A stretch of DNA of 64,000 nucleotides from Ruminococcus sp. Phil11 (GTDB lineage Bacteria; Bacillota; Clostridia; Oscillospirales; Ruminococcaceae). The notes under the pieces are model-generated. The model ran no database searches. It was not told the origin of the DNA and saw only the letters and a list, made by a program, of their open reading frames with translations. Where the stretch lies: positions 1 to 64,000 of the forward strand of contig MSGZ01000027.1 in NCBI GenBank assembly GCA_001940925.1, written 5' to 3'. Shown piece by piece: positions 60,670 to 64,000 of the stretch; the stretch's first letter is position 1, and each line of letters begins with the position of its first letter. The position numbers and the translations under genes were made by a program.

Positions 60670-62109
60670 ATGAAAAAGGCACTTTCATTGCTGGCAGCAC
60701 TCAGCTTGATGGCGTCGTTTACCGCTTGCGGTACTGACACCCCGGCAAGCACCCCGGATTCCACCCCGGATTCTCAGTCTGAGGCAGATCCGAGCAGCGA
60801 AGATTCCCCGGCAGAGCAGTCCGGCAAAAAGGGCGAGCTCAAGGTTTGGGCATTCACCACTGAGGTCCCGGGCATGGTCACCAAGTACATGGACCTCAAT
60901 CCGGATTTCGCAGCACAGTATGAGATGAAGGAATCCGTCATCGCTACCACCGACGGCGCATATCAGCCGGCTCTGGACGCTGCTCTGGCAGGCGACGAAG
61001 TCGATATGTATGCTGCTGAGGCTGCCTTCATTCTGAAGTATTCTCAGGGCGAAGCTGCAAAGTATGCTGCTCCGTACGAGGATCTGGGCATCGACATCGG
61101 CAAGGTCAAGGAAGCTGAGATCGCACAGTACACTGTCGATATCGGTACCAATCCTGACGGCAAGATCGTCGGTCTGGGCTACCAGGCAACGGGCGGTGCT
61201 TACATCTACCGTCGTTCCATCGCAAAGGACGTCTTCGGCACTGATGATCCGGCAACTGTGAAGTCCGAGATCGGTCCGGGCTGGGAGAAGTTCTTTGAGG
61301 CAGCTGCAAAGCTGAAGGAAAAAGGCTACGGCATCGTCTCCGGCGACGGCGACATCTGGCACGCAATCGAGAACAGCTCCGATAAGGGTTGGGTCGTCGA
61401 TGACAAGCTGCACATTGATCCGAAGCGCGAGGAGTTCCTTGATCTCTCCAAGAAGCTGATGGACAATGATTATCACAATGATACCCAGGACTGGCAGGAA
61501 GGCTGGTTCGCTGATATGGCTGGCACCGGCAAGAAGCAGATCTTCGGCTTCTTCGGCCCGGCTTGGCTGATCAACTACACCATGTCCGGCAACTGCGGCC
61601 GCGAGGTCGATGAGGAGACCGGCGAGGTGAAGTCTGAAGGTACATGGGGCGACTGGGCAGTCTGCGAGCCTCCGGTCGGCTTCTTCTGGGGCGGCACATG
61701 GGTTCTCGGCGCTGCTTCTTCCCAGAACAAGGAAGCTGTCGGCGACATCATCGAGTGGATCACCCTCGATACCTCTGAGACCGGCCTCCAGTACATGTGG
61801 GCAAACGGCACCTTCGCACCGAACGAGGATGGTACTCCTGGCACGAAGGACACCGTTGCTTCCGGCGTCGTCATGGCTAAGTCCGACGGTAAGGTTGACT
61901 TCCTCGGCGGCCAGAACATGTTTGACGTTTTCGTTCCGGCAAACCAGTTCGCAAACGGTAAGAACCTCACTCCGTACGATGAGGACATCAACACCGCATG
62001 GCGTGATCAGGTCCGTCAGTACACCTCCGGCCAGAAGACCAGAGATGCTGCGATCGCTGACTTCAAGCAGGCTGTCTCCGACAAGCTCGCTATCGATGCA
62101 GAGGACTAA
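60670..62109 (+). CDS. Sugar ABC transporter substrate-binding lipoprotein
   Basis: The ATG has TAGGAGG 8 bases upstream. The 479 residues have a lipoprotein signal with Cys at about 20 (SLMASFTACGTD), a Ser/Pro/Asp-rich linker (about 24-55) and an extracellular solute-binding family 1 domain (about 58-475, LKVWAFTTEVPGMVTKYMD, EKFFEAAAKLKEKGYGIVSGDGDIWH, GWLVDDKL-like). It is placed after xylA and before two permeases, so a xylo-oligosaccharide or similar plant-fibre sugar is expected; the exact ligand cannot be read. Confidence 0.93.
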   Translation: MKKALSLLAALSLMASFTACGTDTPASTPDSTPDSQSEADPSSEDSPAEQSGKKGELKVWAFTTEVPGMVTKYMDLNPDFAAQYEMKESVIATTDGAYQPALDAALAGDEVDMYAAEAAFILKYSQGEAAKYAAPYEDLGIDIGKVKEAEIAQYTVDIGTNPDGKIVGLGYQATGGAYIYRRSIAKDVFGTDDPATVKSEIGPGWEKFFEAAAKLKEKGYGIVSGDGDIWHAIENSSDKGWVVDDKLHIDPKREEFLDLSKKLMDNDYHNDTQDWQEGWFADMAGTGKKQIFGFFGPAWLINYTMSGNCGREVDEETGEVKSEGTWGDWAVCEPPVGFFWGGTWVLGAASSQNKEAVGDIIEWITLDTSETGLQYMWANGTFAPNEDGTPGTKDTVASGVVMAKSDGKVDFLGGQNMFDVFVPANQFANGKNLTPYDEDINTAWRDQVRQYTSGQKTRDAAIADFKQAVSDKLAIDAED

Positions 62110-62142
62110 TACTCTGTAATCCCAAGAGAAATCTGCTGCGAA

Positions 62143-62174
62143 GGGAGCAGGCAGGATCCATGCTGTCTGCTCCC
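62143..62174 (+). promoter_or_regulatory. Stable hairpin between binding protein and permease
   Basis: GGGAGCAGGCAG pairs with CTGTCTGCTCCC (one G-U) around eight bases. There is no T-run. Hairpins in this place stabilise or partly end the upstream mRNA, so that the binding protein is made in excess. Confidence 0.65.
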
Positions 62175-62202
62175 TGACAGCAAATGAGAGGAGGCGTTTT
62201 CT

Positions 62203-63198
62203 TTGAAGTCGGCACAAAGTCGGATTAAAAGCATCTCGAATGCGAAATACGGCTATTTGTTCATCATTCCGTTCGTGCTCGTATATCTCATCTTCCATTT
62301 CTACCCGACGATCTATACGACTGTTCTCGGTTTCACGGATTGTAAGGGTCTGAATAATACGGAATGGAATCTTCTGAAGGGCAATATCTTCGCGAACTAC
62401 CAGTCGATCCTTCAGAACAAGTCCTTCCAGACGGCGGTGAAGAATACGGTCGTCATTTGGATTATGAACTTTATCCCGCAGATCACACTTGCGATGCTTC
62501 TGACTGCTTGGTTCACTGCAAGACGCATCACTGTAAAGGGTCAGGGTATTTTCAAGGTGATCTTTTACATGCCGAATATTATTACGGCGGCAACGATTGC
62601 AATTCTGTTCCACGCACTTTTCAGCTATCCGACCGGTCCTGTCAATGACCTTCTGACCAAGAGACTCGGTATTCTGGACAGCTCCTACAACTTCTTTATC
62701 AGCAAAGCGGCCTCAAAGATCATTGTTGCGTTCATCCAGTTCTGGACTTGGTACGGCTATACGATGATCATTCTGATTTCGGGCGTGTTGGGCATTAACC
62801 CGGATATCTACGAGGCAGCTGATATCGACGGCGCAAACGGCGTGCAGATCTTCTTCCGGATCACGATCCCGAACCTGAAGACCGTTCTGCTGTTTACGCT
62901 CGTCACCTCCCTGATCGGCGGTCTCAACATGTTCGATATCCCGAAACTGTATTTGAACGGCGGTCCGGATAACTCTACCAAAACGGCATCTGTGTTCATT
63001 TATGAACAGGCTTTCTCCGGAAAGTATCTTTACAACCGCGCATCGGCAGCAAGTATGCTGATGTTTATTGTGATCGCGATTTGCTCTGCAATCCTGTTCT
63101 ATCTCATGCGTGATAAGGACGCGGCAGCGCTTGCGAAGCTCAAGAAGCAGGAACGTAAGGCCGCTGCACAGCGTGCGAAATCGCAGACTTGGAGATAA
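62203..63198 (+). CDS. Sugar ABC transporter permease (MalF/UgpA type)
   Basis: The TTG at 62203 follows GAGGAGGCG. The 331 residues have six TM helices (GYLFIIPFVLVYLIFHFYP and so on) and the cytoplasmic EAA loop YEAADIDGANGVQIFFRITIPNL (about residue 205) that contacts the ATPase. The C-terminal tail is Lys/Ala-rich. It pairs with the permease that starts 12 bp later. No ATPase gene is seen in the window. Confidence 0.94.
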   Translation: MKSAQSRIKSISNAKYGYLFIIPFVLVYLIFHFYPTIYTTVLGFTDCKGLNNTEWNLLKGNIFANYQSILQNKSFQTAVKNTVVIWIMNFIPQITLAMLLTAWFTARRITVKGQGIFKVIFYMPNIITAATIAILFHALFSYPTGPVNDLLTKRLGILDSSYNFFISKAASKIIVAFIQFWTWYGYTMIILISGVLGINPDIYEAADIDGANGVQIFFRITIPNLKTVLLFTLVTSLIGGLNMFDIPKLYLNGGPDNSTKTASVFIYEQAFSGKYLYNRASAASMLMFIVIAICSAILFYLMRDKDAAALAKLKKQERKAAAQRAKSQTWR

Positions 63199-63210
63199 GG
63201 GGGGATTGTG

Positions 63211-64000
63211 ATGGCAAAAACGAATTACGATGAGCCGAAGTCGGCAAAAGGACCCCTGTTCTACGGGTACAAGGTTTTTCAGTATGTATTTCTGATTTTC
63301 CTTGCGATCATGAGCTTACTTCCGTTTGTGATCATGATCATCAATGCGACGAGAAGCAGAAGCCAGATCGAATCCCATGCGATCTCGCTGATCCCGGGTA
63401 CGAACCTCGCAACGAACTGGAAGGTTTTTACAGGTAAATCCTTCAATGTTACGACCGGTTTCATTAACTCGATCATCGTTTCGACGGGTGCAACGATCTG
63501 TTCCGTTTACTTCTCGACGATGACAGCATTCGCCATTGTTGCGTATGACTGGAAATTCAAAAAGGCATTTTTCGCGTTTATCATGGCGGTTCTGATGATT
63601 CCGCCTCAGGTCACGTCGATCGGTATGTATCAGTTTATGTACAGCATCGGCATGACGAACAAGCTCTTTGCGCTGATCATCCCCGCGGTTGCGGCTCCGT
63701 CAACAGTGTTCTTCATGCGACAATATATGTCCGGTGCACTGCCGATGGAGATCCTGCAGTCTGCACGAATCGACGGCGCGGGCGAGTTCCGCATATTCAA
63801 TCAGATAGCACTCCCGATGATGAAGCCGGCTATGGCGACGCAGGCGATCTTCGCTTTCGTTTCCAGCTGGAACAACCTGTTCCTCCCGCTGATCCTTCTG
63901 ACCGACAAGAAGAAGTTTACAATGCCGATCATGGTCAGCCAGCTGAACGGCGACATCTACAAGACGGAGTACGGCGCGGTCTATCTTGGTTTGACGCTGA
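63211..64000 (+). CDS. Sugar ABC transporter permease (MalG/UgpE type), cut by the window edge
   Basis: The ATG at 63211 follows AAGGGGGGATT. The frame is open to the last base, giving about 263 residues. It shows TM helices (YVFLIFLAIMSLLPFVIMI, IVSTGATICSVYFSTM, IMAVLMIPPQV) and the EAA loop QSARIDGAGEFRIFNQIALPMM at about residue 185. It is the second permease of the transporter; the stop and any following genes lie beyond the window. Confidence 0.93.
   Translation, partial: MAKTNYDEPKSAKGPLFYGYKVFQYVFLIFLAIMSLLPFVIMIINATRSRSQIESHAISLIPGTNLATNWKVFTGKSFNVTTGFINSIIVSTGATICSVYFSTMTAFAIVAYDWKFKKAFFAFIMAVLMIPPQVTSIGMYQFMYSIGMTNKLFALIIPAVAAPSTVFFMRQYMSGALPMEILQSARIDGAGEFRIFNQIALPMMKPAMATQAIFAFVSSWNNLFLPLILLTDKKKFTMPIMVSQLNGDIYKTEYGAVYLGLTL

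Noticed and set aside
60685-62613. 642-codon frame opposite the binding protein and permease genes
   Set aside because: It crosses two real genes and their spacer with no RBS; composition is that of a shadow frame.

Overview
The window reads as chromosomal DNA of a fibre-degrading Gram-positive gut or rumen anaerobe, most likely Ruminococcus or a close relative in the Oscillospiraceae/Ruminococcaceae. The reasons are moderately high GC, strong AGGAGG-type ribosome binding sites, sigma-A promoters of the TTGACA-17-TATAAT type, and four secreted proteins ending in type I dockerins, one of which also has a cohesin-like domain. These are the parts of a cellulosome. The species call is inference, because no 16S rRNA or other marker is present.

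Region 1 (1-8.3 kb) is accessory DNA. It has the 3' part of a ParB gene, a truncated TnpV-like gene, an IS3-type OrfA stub, a small two-TM cargo protein and an IS66 transposase remnant. These are followed by a secreted subtilase, an orphan three-repeat type I-E-like CRISPR relic with no cas genes, a small cohesin-dockerin protein, and a fragment of a plasmid- or ICE-like replication module. That fragment has cut off a chromosomal gene at about 7.07 kb.

Region 2 (8.3-30.1 kb) is mostly core metabolism: a DUF3592 protein, a dockerin-bearing cysteine amidase/peptidase-like protein, purL, mtaB, an HPr-like protein without the catalytic His, a translational GTPase fused to a Rae1/YacP-like NYN nuclease, DUF4279, tRNA-Thr and tRNA-Tyr, a two-gene membrane operon, PBP1A, a membrane-fused spermidine synthase, a THUMP methyltransferase, lysA and a pseudouridine synthase.

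Region 3 (30.2-40.1 kb) is the most system-like stretch. It holds a TerB_N/TerB_C protein with a histone H1-like Lys/Ala/Pro tail, a BrxC/BrxD-like P-loop ATPase that overlaps it by 4 bp, and an Lhr-like DEAD/DEAH helicase. Between the ATPase and the helicase lie a cyclophilin lipoprotein, a reverse-strand cassette (two DUF2975 proteins, a frameshifted alpha/beta hydrolase and a Cro/C1 regulator) and an intact hydrolase paralogue. The divergent promoter between them contains a 14-bp inverted repeat.

Region 4 (40.2-52.1 kb) has a 2105-residue dockerin-tagged subtilase, a phosphodiester glycosidase-like protein, an ECF sigma factor with its membrane-bound partner, and rplJ-rplL behind an L10-type leader with an attenuator.

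Region 5 (51.3-64 kb) is a plant-fibre locus. Two AraC regulators are divergent from a dockerin GH9 glucanase and from an operon of a DUF4380-like protein, a GH3 beta-xylosidase, xylose isomerase, and a sugar ABC transporter (binding protein and two permeases, the last cut by the window edge). The likely flow is cell-surface hydrolysis, uptake of (xylo)oligosaccharides, hydrolysis by the GH3 enzyme in the cytoplasm, and isomerisation of xylose to xylulose. All functional calls come from reading motifs and domain order; no database search was run.
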